Shown here: one piece after another, positions 39,937 to 49,963 of the stretch
How the letters are laid out: the number at the start of each line of letters is the position of its first letter
Numbering within the stretch: the first letter of the stretch is position 1
DNA from: Synechococcus sp. RS9916
GTDB lineage: Bacteria; Cyanobacteriota; Cyanobacteriia; PCC-6307; Cyanobiaceae
DNA: 64,000 nt
Direction of reading: 5' to 3'
Assembly (NCBI RefSeq): GCF_000153825.1
Contig: NZ_DS022299.1
Location: 1,638,869 to 1,702,868 of the forward strand
Translations under genes and position numbers: made by a program
The notes under the pieces: generated by a model
Databases searched by the model: none
Seen by the model: only the letters and a program-made list of their open reading frames with translations
Told to the model about the DNA's origin: nothing

Positions 39937-41130
39937 GTGGCACGGCTGCTGCTGCTGAGCAATGGTCACGGGGAGGACCTCTCCGGCGCCTTGCTGGGCA
40001 AAGCTCTCAAGACCTGCGGCCATCAGGTCGAGGCCCTGCCGTTGGTGGGTGGTGGTCATCCTTACCGGGACGCCGCGATCCCCGTGGTGGCCAACACCCG
40101 GGAATACAGCACCGGCGGGCTTGGTTACACGAGCTGGCGCGGCCGCCTCACCGAGCTGATTCAGGGGCAGGTGCTGCATCTGCTTCAGGCCTTGCTGCGC
40201 CTGCTGCGGATCCGCAAGCGCTACGCACTGGTGGTGGTCATCGGCGATGTGATCCCGGTGATGGCGGCCTGGCTCAGCGGCAGGCCCGTGGCCACATACC
40301 TGGTGGCCTACTCCAGCCACTACGAGGGGCGCCTCAACCTGCCGTGGCCCTGCGGCAGCTGCCTCAGCCATCCCCGCTTCCAAGCGGTCTACAGCCGCGA
40401 TCTGCTCACCGCCGACGACCTCAGCAGCCAACTGGGCCGGCCGGTGCAGTTTCTCGGCAACCCCTTCATGGACCCGGTGCTGGCAGCCGCCCCAGCACTG
40501 CCCGCCCGCCGGCGGCGGATCGCCCTGCTGCCCGGCAGCCGACGGCCTGAACTCGAACACAACCTGCAGCTACTGCTGGCGCTGATTCAGCGTCTACCAG
40601 CACCCCTGATCAGCAGCGGCGAACTGGCCATCGACCTGGCGCTGATTCGCGCCCTGGATGATGCCGCGCTGAACGCCCTGACAACGCCCCTCGGCTGGCA
40701 GCTGCGGGAGGCCGACAACAGCATGACCCTGATCAAGGGATCCCACCGCGTTCACGTGCGCCGGGGCCAGTTCACCTCCGTGCTCCAAAGCGCTGATCTG
40801 GTGATTTCCATGGCCGGCACCGCTGCCGAACAGGCGGTGGGTCTGGCCAAGCCAGTGCTCCAGATCGCCGGCGCAGGGCCACAATTCACCGCGAGCTTCG
40901 CTGAGGCCCAGCGACGGCTGCTGGGCCCCACGGTGTTCTGCGCGGAAGGCGACAGTGGATCAGCCAGCACCCTCGATGCCAGCGCGCGTCTGGCGTTGCA
41001 GCTGCTCGAACGCAGCAGCCAGGATCCATCTCTCCAGCAACGCTGCCGCCAACAGGCAGATGAACGGCTGGGCAGCATGGGCGGGGCTGCACGCATGGCT
41101 GCTGCAATCACGGCCTTGATCAAGCCCTAA
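39937..41130 (+). CDS. Lipid-A-disaccharide synthase-related protein (LpxB-like)
   Basis: A 397-residue glycosyltransferase-like protein of the TIGR03492 type, related to LpxB. The N-terminal SNGHGED, the VGGGHPYR segment, FLGNPFMDP, LLPGSRRPELEHN and the SMAGTAAEQAVGLAKP nucleotide-sugar segment are visible. The family is widespread in cyanobacteria, but its acceptor is unknown, so it should not be named lpxB. GTG start, directly after the TPR gene. Confidence 0.85.
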   Translation: MARLLLLSNGHGEDLSGALLGKALKTCGHQVEALPLVGGGHPYRDAAIPVVANTREYSTGGLGYTSWRGRLTELIQGQVLHLLQALLRLLRIRKRYALVVVIGDVIPVMAAWLSGRPVATYLVAYSSHYEGRLNLPWPCGSCLSHPRFQAVYSRDLLTADDLSSQLGRPVQFLGNPFMDPVLAAAPALPARRRRIALLPGSRRPELEHNLQLLLALIQRLPAPLISSGELAIDLALIRALDDAALNALTTPLGWQLREADNSMTLIKGSHRVHVRRGQFTSVLQSADLVISMAGTAAEQAVGLAKPVLQIAGAGPQFTASFAEAQRRLLGPTVFCAEGDSGSASTLDASARLALQLLERSSQDPSLQQRCRQQADERLGSMGGAARMAAAITALIKP

Positions 41131-41153
41131 CCCCCCAACAACTCTCGCCAGCG

Positions 41154-41423
41154 ATGCCGTCGACCCCTGATCAACCCACCTGGAAGCTCTGGCTCGACCG
41201 GTTGCTGGTGGTGGATGTGTTCCTGGTGCTGGCGGGGGCCGGCTGGTTCGGCATCGCCATTGTGGCCAGCAGCCAGGGAGTCGAAGGCCCCCTGCATCTG
41301 TTCCAGCAGCTCTGGGACCCCCTGTTCACGCCCGCCATTGGCCTGCTGATCGCCTCAGCGCTCGTCAGCGGGATTGCGTCGTGGTGGCAGCGGCGAGGGC
41401 CTCAGGCAGATCGGGATAGCTGA
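41154..41423 (+). CDS. Small two-span membrane protein, hypothetical
   Basis: An 89-residue protein with two hydrophobic spans (about 18-38 and 58-76), separated by a loop containing SQGVEGPLHLFQQLWDP. No family is recognised with certainty. It starts 23 bases after the LpxB-like gene and its 3' end overlaps the convergent SDR gene by 59 bases. Confidence 0.62.
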   Translation: MPSTPDQPTWKLWLDRLLVVDVFLVLAGAGWFGIAIVASSQGVEGPLHLFQQLWDPLFTPAIGLLIASALVSGIASWWQRRGPQADRDS

Positions 41424-42306
41424 AGCTGAACCCGAGCTGAGGCAAACGCTCCGACCGCACATGCTGGCCATCAAGCACCACCCGGGCGCCATCGCCCAAC
41501 AGCAGATGCAGCACCGGGCCGGGCACGGGAAGAAGGCTGGGGCGTCCCAGGCAACGTCCGAGCGTGGAGGCAAAGCTGGCCATGCTCACGGGTTGGGGAG
41601 CCACTCCATTCACCACCCCGTCCCAGCTGCTGTCGGTGAGAGCGGTCTGAATCAGGGCGCACAGATCGGTGCGATGGATCCAGCTCATCCATTGACGCCC
41701 TGAGCCGATCGGGCCGCCGAAACCAGCGCGGAAGATCGGCAGCATCTTGCCCAGGGCACCACCATCGGCCGCCAGCACGATGCCAATGCGCACCACCACC
41801 AGCCGGGTGGTCTGCGGGCGACCCGCGGCGGCGGCTTCCCAATCGCGACAGAGGGAGCCGAGCACATCCGTGCCAGCAGCACTCGACTCAGCAAAACTGG
41901 CCTGTTCGCTGGTGCCATAGAAGCCCACGGCGGAGGCATTCACGAGCACAGCCGGGGGCGTGGCCAGGGCCGCCATTGCTGCGGTCAGATGGCGGGTTGT
42001 GGCAATGCGACTGTCGTGGAGCAGCTGCAGATGGGCCGGCGTCCATCGCTGCTCAGCAATCGGTTCACCGGCCAGGTTCACCACCCCCTCAGCGGTGGCC
42101 AGCGCCTGCTGAAGAGCACCGCCCTGCGCCCAGCTGCTGGCCTGGGCGGGATCACATTGCACCCACTCGACCTGCTGTTCGGGCGCCCAGCTCACGGCGG
42201 TGCGGGGACGCCGGCTCACCAACGTCAGCTGATGGCCTGCCTCCTGAAGGGTTGGAACCAGCTCCCGTCCGACCAAACCAGTGCAGCCGAGCAGGAGCAG
42301 ACGCAT
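41365..42306 (-). CDS. TIGR01777-type SDR family oxidoreductase
   Basis: A 313-residue extended-SDR protein. The NAD(P)-binding loop GCTGLVGRELV is at 8-18; VVNLAGEPIAEQRW and the central LVNASAVGFYG segment (the TG-like and YG active-site region) are typical of TIGR01777, which resembles nucleotide-sugar epimerases. Substrate unknown. It lies 30 bases after the antiporter and may share its transcript. Confidence 0.86.
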   Translation of the reverse strand: MRLLLLGCTGLVGRELVPTLQEAGHQLTLVSRRPRTAVSWAPEQQVEWVQCDPAQASSWAQGGALQQALATAEGVVNLAGEPIAEQRWTPAHLQLLHDSRIATTRHLTAAMAALATPPAVLVNASAVGFYGTSEQASFAESSAAGTDVLGSLCRDWEAAAAGRPQTTRLVVVRIGIVLAADGGALGKMLPIFRAGFGGPIGSGRQWMSWIHRTDLCALIQTALTDSSWDGVVNGVAPQPVSMASFASTLGRCLGRPSLLPVPGPVLHLLLGDGARVVLDGQHVRSERLPQLGFSFSYPDLPEALAAATTTQSR

Positions 42307-42336
42307 GGGAAGCGGAACAGGCGTAAGGGCGCCACG

Positions 42337-43599
42337 TTAAGAGGATGGGGCGGTGTCGAGTGGCGGATCGGCGCCGGGATCCGGGAGGGTGATCTGGAGG
42401 CGACGCGCCAAGGGAACCAGGGCAAACCCCTGGATCAGGAGTCCGTAGAGCACCACGGCCAGAGCCAGCGGTGGCATCTGCCAGCCCCAGGGCACATCCG
42501 ATGCCCAAGCACCGATCGCCAACGCGATCGGCACCGCTCCCCGCAAACCGGCACAGACCACGAACATGCGCTGCGGTGGAGGGAATGCGGTACGCAACAG
42601 GAGCACCTGGACGATCACCAAGCGCACCACTTGCATGACCACAAACAGCAGCAGGCCCCAACCGGCTGCGTGCACCACATGGGTGGGGTCCACCACTAAC
42701 CCCATGCAGAGGAACAGCAGCAGCTCGGCCATTTTGGCGAAGCTGGCATGGGCTTCCTCGAGAACTTCCCGATCAAGGCTGTCTGCATTGCCCATCACCA
42801 GACCTGCCACATAGGCGGCAAGCAGGGAGCTGCCGCCGAGCAGGATGGTTCCCCCACTGAGCACCAGCAACAGCGCCAAACTCACCACCGGCAACATGGT
42901 GCTGTGGCTGAGGCTCGTGCGGCTTCTCAGCAGCTGCACGGTGAGGCTGCCTCCGAAGAAGCCCACCATGATTCCGAGCAGAAACTGACGCACCACGTCA
43001 ATCACCAACTGCCCCGGCGTCACCCCGCCACCACCGACCAGGGCCAGGGCCACTCCCGCCAACACCACCGCCATCGGGTCGTTGAAGCCCGATTCAATCT
43101 CGATCAAATCCAGCAGCGGCTTGGGCAGGCGATTGCGGAGTGGTCGCAGCAGGGCAAACACCGCGGAGGCGTCGGTGCTCCCCACCATCGCCCCGACAAA
43201 CAACGCTTTCGGAAGGCCCGTCGTCCATGACGCCCCCGACACGCCAACGCCAAACAGCAGCATGACGACTGCCAGCAGCACCGAGGTGAACACCACGCCC
43301 AGAGTGGCCAGACGCGCAGCAGGCCGAATCACCCCTTTGACCTGTGACCAGTTGGTGGTGAGGCCCCCGAAAAAGAGCACCAGCACCAGGGCGGCCTCGG
43401 TGATCTGCTGGGCCTGGTGCAACGAGAGCAATGGCGCTGCCCCAGCCCCGGAGCCCAGTTTGTTGTCGATCAGCAAACCCAGCAGCAACACCATCAGCAC
43501 GCCAGGCATGCGGATCCGCTCGGCCAGGTCGTCCAGCAGCACGGCCAGCAGGAGCAATCCACCAAACACCAGCAGATAAATCGCAAGCTGGTGGGTCAC
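42337..43599 (-). CDS. Cation:proton antiporter (CPA1/NhaP type)
   Basis: A 420-residue protein with about 12-13 hydrophobic spans. It has SGFNDPMAVVLAG, the acidic ND site of CPA1 exchangers, and GLRGAVPIALAIGA near the C-terminus. The protein probably exchanges Na+ or K+ for H+ across the cytoplasmic or thylakoid membrane. GTG start at 43599. It diverges from ndhO with 59 bases between. Confidence 0.87.
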   Translation of the reverse strand: MTHQLAIYLLVFGGLLLLAVLLDDLAERIRMPGVLMVLLLGLLIDNKLGSGAGAAPLLSLHQAQQITEAALVLVLFFGGLTTNWSQVKGVIRPAARLATLGVVFTSVLLAVVMLLFGVGVSGASWTTGLPKALFVGAMVGSTDASAVFALLRPLRNRLPKPLLDLIEIESGFNDPMAVVLAGVALALVGGGGVTPGQLVIDVVRQFLLGIMVGFFGGSLTVQLLRSRTSLSHSTMLPVVSLALLLVLSGGTILLGGSSLLAAYVAGLVMGNADSLDREVLEEAHASFAKMAELLLFLCMGLVVDPTHVVHAAGWGLLLFVVMQVVRLVIVQVLLLRTAFPPPQRMFVVCAGLRGAVPIALAIGAWASDVPWGWQMPPLALAVVLYGLLIQGFALVPLARRLQITLPDPGADPPLDTAPSS

Positions 43600-43658
43600 G
43601 GAGCCGACCGCAGAGGGACGGGTTGGTTCTAGCCTGCATTCCAGCCCACACCTTCTTG

Positions 43659-43913
43659 ATGGCCGAAACCGACACCGCGGCGCCAGCCAAGGCCAAACCC
43701 GCTGCCCTCAAGAAAGGTGCACTGGTGCGGGTCAACCGCAAGGCCTACGCCGGCAGCGTGGAAGCTTGTGCCAGCGATCCCACCCCTCCGGACTACATCT
43801 TTGAAGGCCCCGGCGAGATCCTGGTGGTGAAAGGCAACTACGCCCAGGTGCGCTGGCGCCGACCGGTGCCCGATGTGTGGCTGAAACTGGCTCAGCTTGA
43901 AGCCTGGTCCTGA
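43659..43913 (+). CDS. ndhO: NAD(P)H-quinone oxidoreductase subunit O
   Basis: An 84-residue protein specific to photosynthetic NDH-1 complexes. The N-terminus is Ala/Lys-rich; the core [19 protein letters not shown], then [20 protein letters not shown] and the ending [12 protein letters not shown] match NdhO. The start is ATG 43659; the longer upstream frame overlaps the antiporter and lacks homology. Its 3' end overlaps the convergent gene by 22 bases. Confidence 0.95.
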   Translation: MAETDTAAPAKAKPAALKKGALVRVNRKAYAGSVEACASDPTPPDYIFEGPGEILVVKGNYAQVRWRRPVPDVWLKLAQLEAWS

Positions 43914-46006
43914 AGTTCAGACTCCACGCTCTTCACGGCGTTCGGGATGGATTGCAGCGCCGACGGCACCCGCCAAAGGGCACCGGACAGCACGGCACTG
44001 AGATCATCGAGAGCGATCAGCAAAGGCTGCTCACCATGGCGTTGCCGCGCAGCTGATGTGATCGCTGCAGCTCGCCAGGGATTCCAACCGGCAATGGTGA
44101 CCACCGCCCGGTAGGCACTGGGCCAGGGATTGGCGGGGAGAACCTGCTCCAGGGCCGCGAATTGGGCTGAAGCTTCGGCTGGGCGATTGGCCAACACCGA
44201 CAGCAGCGCCAGGGTCCAACGGGCCTGGGCATCGTTGGGGTTCTGCGCCAGACGTGCCCGGGCCTGACGGCGTAAAGGCTGGCGATAGAGGAAGTGACCA
44301 TCGAGCATGTGCTCCGTGGCCACGGCACTGAACAGGGGGTCGAGGCCTTCCGGACCGGCGGCCAGCCCCTGGGCCAGTGCAGGAAAACGCTCAACAAAAC
44401 CCGGCGCAGCAGGAGAGTCCGCCCGGCGCTTCCAGAGGGAATAGCTGTCTCCGCCGCTGCGAGGGAACTGCTCCACCAGGGCAAACACGCCGCTGTTGCG
44501 CACGGCCTGATCCAGCTTGCGAGCGCTCTTGCGCACCGAGCCCTGGTCACCTTCCGCCAGCACCACCCATTCGGCCCGGGCCAACACCGGTTCGCGATCA
44601 CGGCGACTGCTGCCCAACTGTCGACCCACCAAGTGCCCTCCACCGCGGCGGCCGTAATAGCTGACGTTGTGCTGATTGAGATCTGCGGTGCTCGGCACCA
44701 CAATCAAGGTGGTGGGGTCCGCCCCGGCAGTCGCACCGCCAGCGCGGCGCACAATCGCCTCCAGCGGCCCCTGCTGACGATCCTTCAAGCGACTGAGCTG
44801 CGCTTCCGCGCCAGCCTCAGTGCCAGCACCGACGCCCAACACCAGCAACACAGCCGGAAGCCATGGCGAATGCTGAGGCCAGCGCTGCTGACACCACACC
44901 CCCCACTGCCACCATCCCCTGGTGAGCAGCAACAACAGCGCCGGTAGAAGCGGGGCGATGTAGCGGTCATCCTTGTTCGGGCTCAGGCCGGTAAACACCC
45001 ACCCCGCCACCAGGCTGATCAACAACCAACACCAGGCCAGGCGATCGTCGTGGGCTTCAGCGCCAGGTCCCAGCGCCCCCCGCAACGGGCTGCCTGGCCC
45101 AAGCCTCCAGCGCTGCCAGCTCCAGAGAAGCAATCCAGCCAGACCCACCGCCAGCACCACGCCCCCCAGCTGCTCGGGCAACAGGCGTGGGTACCAAAGC
45201 CAACCCTGCAGCGACAGGGGGCCTGGATCGCCCTCACGGGCGGCGGATTCCAGCACGGCCCGGTTGGTGCCCCCCAGGGTGGTGATCCAGTTGTGCCGCA
45301 ACCACGGCAGCACACCCGCCAGGATCAAGGCCAAACCGGCCAGCAACTGCACACGCCGGCCAGCACCCCGTCGCAACGCCTGCACAGCCGCCCAGGCCAG
45401 CGCCGGTAACAACACCAGCAGGGCGCTTTGCTTCACCAGCAACGCCAGCAGGCAGGTCAAGGCAGCCGTGAAGGCCTGGTGCCAGCGGCCACCGCGTTGG
45501 GGATCCCACCAGCACCCCAGGCGCCAAAGGGCGAGGGTGACCGTCGCCGTGAGCGGCAGCTCCAGCACGTAGTCACTGCGCAGATCGAGCAGAGCTGGCG
45601 CAAGGGCCACCAGCACAGCCGCCAGCAGCGCAAAGGCACGGGCCGCGGGCCGCGGTCGGCGCAGCTCCAGGGCCCAGGCCGCCACCGCCAGCAGCAACAG
45701 TCCATGCCAGAGGCTCAGGGTCCAGGCAGCCTGGGCAGGGGCATCCCCCGCCAGAGCCATCACACTGCCGTTCACCAATGAGGCAAGGGGGGGAATCTTG
45801 GGCGACAGATCGAGCAGCGCATCCCAACCCTGCCAACCGCCTCCGGGGAGGAACCCCAGAGCCCGGCCGTGGTCGAGAGCGCTGTTGAGATAGTCGGCCT
45901 GATCCCAGGCGGGAATGCTGTTGAAGTGTGTCCACCACAGGCGATCCGCCAGCGTGGACAACAGCCAGACCAGCAGCAAGGCCAACCGGAACAGCCAAGC
46001 CGACAT
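43892..46006 (-). CDS. GT39/ArnT-like membrane glycosyltransferase with C-terminal repeats
   Basis: A 704-residue protein. The N-terminal half has about ten hydrophobic spans in the GT-C pattern, with an acidic loop (AWDQADYLN) after the first helix, as in ArnT/PMT-like enzymes. The C-terminal 200 residues are soluble, partly TPR-like ([24 protein letters not shown]) and end acidic. It would transfer a sugar from a polyprenyl phosphate donor; the target is unknown. It starts at the stop of the DnaJ gene (1-base overlap). Confidence 0.75.
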   Translation of the reverse strand: MSAWLFRLALLLVWLLSTLADRLWWTHFNSIPAWDQADYLNSALDHGRALGFLPGGGWQGWDALLDLSPKIPPLASLVNGSVMALAGDAPAQAAWTLSLWHGLLLLAVAAWALELRRPRPAARAFALLAAVLVALAPALLDLRSDYVLELPLTATVTLALWRLGCWWDPQRGGRWHQAFTAALTCLLALLVKQSALLVLLPALAWAAVQALRRGAGRRVQLLAGLALILAGVLPWLRHNWITTLGGTNRAVLESAAREGDPGPLSLQGWLWYPRLLPEQLGGVVLAVGLAGLLLWSWQRWRLGPGSPLRGALGPGAEAHDDRLAWCWLLISLVAGWVFTGLSPNKDDRYIAPLLPALLLLLTRGWWQWGVWCQQRWPQHSPWLPAVLLVLGVGAGTEAGAEAQLSRLKDRQQGPLEAIVRRAGGATAGADPTTLIVVPSTADLNQHNVSYYGRRGGGHLVGRQLGSSRRDREPVLARAEWVVLAEGDQGSVRKSARKLDQAVRNSGVFALVEQFPRSGGDSYSLWKRRADSPAAPGFVERFPALAQGLAAGPEGLDPLFSAVATEHMLDGHFLYRQPLRRQARARLAQNPNDAQARWTLALLSVLANRPAEASAQFAALEQVLPANPWPSAYRAVVTIAGWNPWRAAAITSAARQRHGEQPLLIALDDLSAVLSGALWRVPSALQSIPNAVKSVESELQDQASS

Positions 46007-46716
46007 CAGGCGATCTCCAAACGGCGCCGTTCCTGCTGCAAACGCTGGCGCCGCTGCTTGGCCTCCCGCAGCATCTCGCGGCCGTCGTGGAGATAACTGT
46101 CCACGTAGCCCATCGTGTAGCGCTCGAGTTCAGTCACCGCATCCTCCACCTCCGAAAGGCAGTGATAAAGGCTGAGGCCGAAGCCACGGGCCCCCTCAGG
46201 CACGGGCAGCGACTGATACAGGTCCTTCACCTTCTCCAGCTTCCGCTGGCTGGTCTCGATGTAGGCACAGAAGGCCTCCATCAAGGTGTCGTCGTAGGGG
46301 TCGGCGGACAGGGCCCGCAACTGGGCGGGAAAGGGATTGATCACCTGGCCGAGCTGACGATCCACCGGGGCGTACACGGTCTGCAACCAGTGCACCAGGG
46401 CATCATCAGCCGCAGCAGCCTGACCACTGGCCGCATGGGCCGCCTGACTGGCCCTGGCATTGCGAGCCCCACGGCGGCGGGCCTCCGCCACCCCTTCCGC
46501 CTGGGACGCACCGATGCCAACGGCGCTCTGCCGGTCAAATTGGCGGCGCCGCTCCGCATCCCCCAACAACTCCCAGGCGGCATTGAGGGCGAGGATCCGC
46601 TCAGGATCACCGCCGGCATCGGGATGATGCTGTTTCACCAAACGGCGGTAGGCGGCCTTGAGTTCGGCCTGGGTGGCCTGGGCTGTGACCCCCAACTCGG
46701 CATAGGGGTTGTTCAC
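46006..46716 (-). CDS. J-domain protein
   Basis: A 236-residue protein with an N-terminal J domain: [20 protein letters not shown] and the HPD motif at 31-33, then a conserved DAERRRQFD. It lacks the Gly/Phe and zinc regions of DnaJ, so it is a type III J-protein that would direct a DnaK to a specific client. The remaining 160 residues are helical. GTG start, overlapping cysK by 4 bases. Confidence 0.85.
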   Translation of the reverse strand: MNNPYAELGVTAQATQAELKAAYRRLVKQHHPDAGGDPERILALNAAWELLGDAERRRQFDRQSAVGIGASQAEGVAEARRRGARNARASQAAHAASGQAAAADDALVHWLQTVYAPVDRQLGQVINPFPAQLRALSADPYDDTLMEAFCAYIETSQRKLEKVKDLYQSLPVPEGARGFGLSLYHCLSEVEDAVTELERYTMGYVDSYLHDGREMLREAKQRRQRLQQERRRLEIA

Positions 46717-47681
46717 AACTGACCATCCAGCCGCGGGGGCAACGGCAGGGCCGAGCTGAACATCGGTGTGGAGAGATAGCGCTCACCGAAGCTGGCGAGG
46801 ATCACCACAATCCGTTTGCCTTCCAGCTCCGGCCGCTGACCGAGTTGAAGAGCAGCCGCCACGGCCGCACCACTGCTGACACCACTGAGCAACCCTTCCT
46901 CCCGGGCCAGGCGACGACCGATCACCATCGCCTCCTCATCACTGACAGCCATCACCTCATCAATGAGGTCACGGTCCAGCACTGGGGGGACAAAACCGGC
47001 ACCGATGCCCTGAATGCGATGGGGGCCTGGGGGCTGACCGCTGAGCACCGCGCTGCCCGCAGGCTCCACCGCCACCACCTTCAAACCTGGATGACGCTGC
47101 TTCAGCAGACGTCCGCAACCGGTGATCGTGCCTCCAGTGCCCACCCCTGCCACCAGCACATCCAGCTGGCCTTCGGTGTCAGCCCAGATCTCTTCAGCGG
47201 TGGTGCGGGCGTGGATCGCGGGGTTGGCAGGGTTGGCGAACTGCTGCAGCAGGTAGGCCTCAGGGATTTCATCCACCAGTTCCCGAGCCAGGTCAATCGC
47301 CCCCTGAATCCCTTCAGTACCCGGAGTGAGCTGCAGTTCTGCCCCGTAGGCCCGCAACATCGCCCGCCTCTCGGTGCTCATGGTGTCGGGCATGGTGAGA
47401 ATCAGGCGGTACCCCCGGGCTGCTGCCACCATCGCCAAGGCGATCCCGGTGTTGCCGCTGGTGGGCTCCACCAGCACCGTGCGCCCTGGTGAGATCGTGC
47501 CCGCCTCTTCTGCCGCCTGCACCATGGCCCCGGCGATCCGGTCTTTGACCGAGGCGGTGGGGTTGAAACTTTCCAGCTTTGCCACCAGCTCAGCCCTGCA
47601 ACCACTGGCTGCAGGCAAACGATTGAGACGCACCAAAGGCGTGCGTCCCACCAGGGCCGTGATGTCGGAGGCAATCACCAT
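46713..47681 (-). CDS. cysK: Cysteine synthase A (O-acetylserine sulfhydrylase)
   Basis: A 322-residue PLP enzyme that makes L-cysteine from O-acetylserine and sulfide. The PLP lysine is in NPTASVKDR (K46), followed by [11 protein letters not shown] and [10 protein letters not shown] for the phosphate. I place the start at ATG 47681. A longer frame to 47825 adds about 48 residues unlike CysK. It begins a (-) run of three genes. Confidence 0.93.
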   Translation of the reverse strand: MVIASDITALVGRTPLVRLNRLPAASGCRAELVAKLESFNPTASVKDRIAGAMVQAAEEAGTISPGRTVLVEPTSGNTGIALAMVAAARGYRLILTMPDTMSTERRAMLRAYGAELQLTPGTEGIQGAIDLARELVDEIPEAYLLQQFANPANPAIHARTTAEEIWADTEGQLDVLVAGVGTGGTITGCGRLLKQRHPGLKVVAVEPAGSAVLSGQPPGPHRIQGIGAGFVPPVLDRDLIDEVMAVSDEEAMVIGRRLAREEGLLSGVSSGAAVAAALQLGQRPELEGKRIVVILASFGERYLSTPMFSSALPLPPRLDGQL

Positions 47682-47897
47682 GCCGTCATCCAACCAGACA
47701 GAAGTCAGAACTGAAAGCTGATTTTGAAAAGAGCTCTGCAGCCAGGTTGTGGTTGCAAGCAAACCGAACACCCACGGCGGTGCGGCCATCGCAATGCATC
47801 GGGCACTGATGCATCCCATGACCAAGACTCACAGCGCAACGATCACCAACGGGGCATTAATCACAGAAGGGGGCAATCTTCGCCACATTCCCAACAA
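47682..47897 (-). other. Gap between cysK and the porin terminator
   Basis: About 216 bases without a convincing gene. It holds the upstream region of cysK; no clear promoter is seen by eye. Confidence 0.4.
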
Positions 47898-47924
47898 AAA
47901 AGCCCTCCAAGGGGAGGGCTTTAC
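47898..47924 (-). terminator. Intrinsic terminator after the first porin
   Basis: AAAGCCCTCC and GGAGGGCTTT form a 10-bp stem with an AAGG loop, followed on the minus strand by TTTTTT. It ends the transcript of the porin at 47981. Confidence 0.9.
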
Positions 47925-47939
47925 GAAGAACAAATAACA

Positions 47940-47967
47940 AAGGATTCACGCAGAAGCGGGAATCCTT
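47940..47967 (-). repeat. Extra hairpin between porin stop and terminator
   Basis: AAGGATTC and GAATCCTT can form an 8-bp stem around a 12-nt loop, 13 bases after the porin stop. No T-run follows. The second porin has a matching extra hairpin at 49927-49951. Confidence 0.5.
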
Positions 47968-47980
47968 CTTGTTCGTCAGA

Positions 47981-49762
47981 TCAGAACTTGAAGGTGGTCT
48001 GAACCAGACCGCCGAACACATTGAACTGACCGTCGTAACCACCGCCGTTTTTCGCCAGATTGCTGGTGTACTGACCCATGGGGCGGGACAGATAGAACAC
48101 GGCAGGGGTGATGGCGATGTTGTCGGTCACCTGGAAGTTGTAGTACCACTCGAAGACATAGTTGCCATCGAAGGGAGTCTCATTGCAGGTGCCGGCCTTC
48201 TTGGACGCCTTCGTGCAGTTCTTCAGGCTGGTGGCGAAGGTGGGCTGACCAACGGCAAAGCCCATGTCATTGCCCTTGAGGAACACATCGTCCCACTTGA
48301 GGCCAACCATCCAGCTCTGAGACTCGGTGGGGGTCTCTTCCACCAGATTGTCGGCGCTCACAGTGTTGAGGGCCCAACCCAAAGAAACGGAAGGAATCCA
48401 GCCAGCCTCTTCTGGCTGCCAGTAAGCGTTCAGGGCGTAGCTGTTGGAGCTGCTGTCTTGACGCTTGTCGACACCATTGGCGTTCTCGAACACACAGTTG
48501 TTATTCCAGCTGTTGTTCTTGGCGAACTCGGTGCCACGACGCAGACCATTGCCGCTGTCGCACTGTCCGTAGCGGTAGGCGAACGCAGCACCCCAACGGG
48601 AACCGCCATAACCGAGCTGAGCCAAGAAGCTCGCCTCGGAGTTGTCGGTCATGAAGCCACCCTCACGGGCGTTGGAGCTATTGCCATTGCCGCTGTCAGC
48701 CACATAGTTGGCGCTGACGCTCCAGGCGTTCTCACCCTTCTTGACCTTCTGCTTCCAGTAGGCACCGATCAGCTGACCGGTTTCCTTGTTGTAAACGCCG
48801 CTGGTGCCCATCAGAGCAGTCCAGTCGAGGATCTTAGCGCCACCCTTGTTGTAAACAGAGGGCCAGATCGCCAGAGCTTCGGTGTTACGAGCTTCAGCAC
48901 CAACGAAGGCGGTGAACTCTTTTCCGATCGGGAACTTGTAGTAGAGGCGATCCAGCTTCACGTTGTTGGCAATGCGATTGGAGCCAGCCACGCCGGAATC
49001 GGTTGCCACGTCGAGGGCGGCCAGATTCACACCAGAACCACTGAAGGCATTCAGGCCCTTGGTGAAGTTGCCAGTACGGAGGCGGACACGCAGCTTGTCC
49101 TTACCGGTGAAGCTGGTGTCAAACACCAGACGCTGGTCGTAATTGAACGTGAAGGCGCCGTAGTTGCGGTTGTAAGCGTCTGCACCACCCTTCTTGCCCT
49201 TCTTATCGAAGGCAGTCTTGTCGCGCAGCTTGGTGCCGTAATACTTGTAGCCGTTGTTGCCACCGGCGGTGGTGGCGCCCATCACGAAGGTGGTCTTGCC
49301 CTTCAGCTTGGTGGTGGTGGAGAACTGGGTTGCTTCCAGTTCGCCCACGCGGGCTTCCAGACCGTCCACGCGGCCCTTGAGGATGGCGAGTTCCTTCTCG
49401 AACTCCTTCATCAGGCGCTTCAGCTCGTCGGTCACTTCAGTGATCCGGTCGAGGCAAGCGTTCAGCAGTGCGGCCGCTTCATAGCGGGTCATCGCACGGT
49501 TGCCGCGGTAGGTGCCGTTGGGGTAACCGGCGACGCAGCCGTAGCGCTCGATCAGGTTGCTCAGTGCCTGGTAGGCCCAGTCAGTCGGATACACATCCGA
49601 GAACTGGCTGATGCTGGTGACCTGCTCGCCGGTAGCGGCGTAGTCAGACACACCGTTGATGTTCAGCTCAGCGGCGTTGGCAGACCGGTTTGCATCAACA
49701 GCCAAAGGAGCCAGAAGGCCCAGGGCAGCAGGTGCCACCAGCAGTTGCTGGAAGAGTTTCAT
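47981..49762 (-). CDS. SLH/OprB-type outer-membrane porin, copy 1 (SomA-like)
   Basis: A 593-residue precursor of the cyanobacterial iron-uptake porin type. A signal peptide (MKLFQQLLVAPAALGLLAP) precedes an SLH domain (FSDVYPTDWAYQALSNLIERYG, read as FSDVYPTDWAYQALSNLIE), a coiled-coil of about 40 residues (ELKRLMKEFEKELAILKG) and a C-terminal OprB-like barrel ending TTFKF. The mature protein would anchor to the wall and form a channel. ATG 49762 is preferred over 49798. Its signal peptide has a six-residue insertion (VDANRS) absent from copy 2. Confidence 0.9.
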   Translation of the reverse strand: MKLFQQLLVAPAALGLLAPLAVDANRSANAAELNINGVSDYAATGEQVTSISQFSDVYPTDWAYQALSNLIERYGCVAGYPNGTYRGNRAMTRYEAAALLNACLDRITEVTDELKRLMKEFEKELAILKGRVDGLEARVGELEATQFSTTTKLKGKTTFVMGATTAGGNNGYKYYGTKLRDKTAFDKKGKKGGADAYNRNYGAFTFNYDQRLVFDTSFTGKDKLRVRLRTGNFTKGLNAFSGSGVNLAALDVATDSGVAGSNRIANNVKLDRLYYKFPIGKEFTAFVGAEARNTEALAIWPSVYNKGGAKILDWTALMGTSGVYNKETGQLIGAYWKQKVKKGENAWSVSANYVADSGNGNSSNAREGGFMTDNSEASFLAQLGYGGSRWGAAFAYRYGQCDSGNGLRRGTEFAKNNSWNNNCVFENANGVDKRQDSSSNSYALNAYWQPEEAGWIPSVSLGWALNTVSADNLVEETPTESQSWMVGLKWDDVFLKGNDMGFAVGQPTFATSLKNCTKASKKAGTCNETPFDGNYVFEWYYNFQVTDNIAITPAVFYLSRPMGQYTSNLAKNGGGYDGQFNVFGGLVQTTFKF

Positions 49763-49796
49763 GGTTTCCTCACACAGGAAGGGCGCAAAATGCGCC
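49763..49796 (-). promoter_or_regulatory. Leader of porin copy 1 with inverted repeat and RBS
   Basis: The bases before the ATG are identical to those before the second porin. They include a GAGGAAACC ribosome site next to ATG and the inverted repeat GGCGCA-TTT-TGCGCC about 18 bases upstream. Confidence 0.6.
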
Positions 49797-49875
49797 ACGT
49801 GCGGAGCTTACCGATGAGCCATACCAGTCGCCGATAAGCACCCATCAAGAAACGGTGATGGATTGGTTAACAGGC

Positions 49876-49904
49876 AAAAAAAAACTCCCTGCCGAAGCAG
49901 GGAG
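49876..49904 (-). terminator. Intrinsic terminator after the second porin
   Basis: CTCCCTGC and GCAGGGAG form an 8-bp stem with a tetraloop, followed on the minus strand by at least eight T. Confidence 0.92.
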
Positions 49905-49926
49905 CCCAAGGTGATGAGGAGTGTTG

Positions 49927-49951
49927 GAAGCCCCGAATGTCGGGGCTTCCA
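49927..49951 (-). repeat. Perfect 11-bp hairpin between porin stop and terminator
   Basis: GGAAGCCCCGA and TCGGGGCTTCC form an 11-bp perfect stem with a 3-nt loop, 12 bases after the stop codon. It lacks a T-run, so it is not itself a standard terminator. Confidence 0.7.
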
Positions 49952-49963
49952 AGGGGTGTTCGA

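Noticed and set aside
47969-49837. A 622-residue open frame on the + strand, antisense to porin copy 1
   Set aside because: The porin codon bias leaves few stops on the opposite strand. The product has no domain structure and overlaps a well-supported gene.
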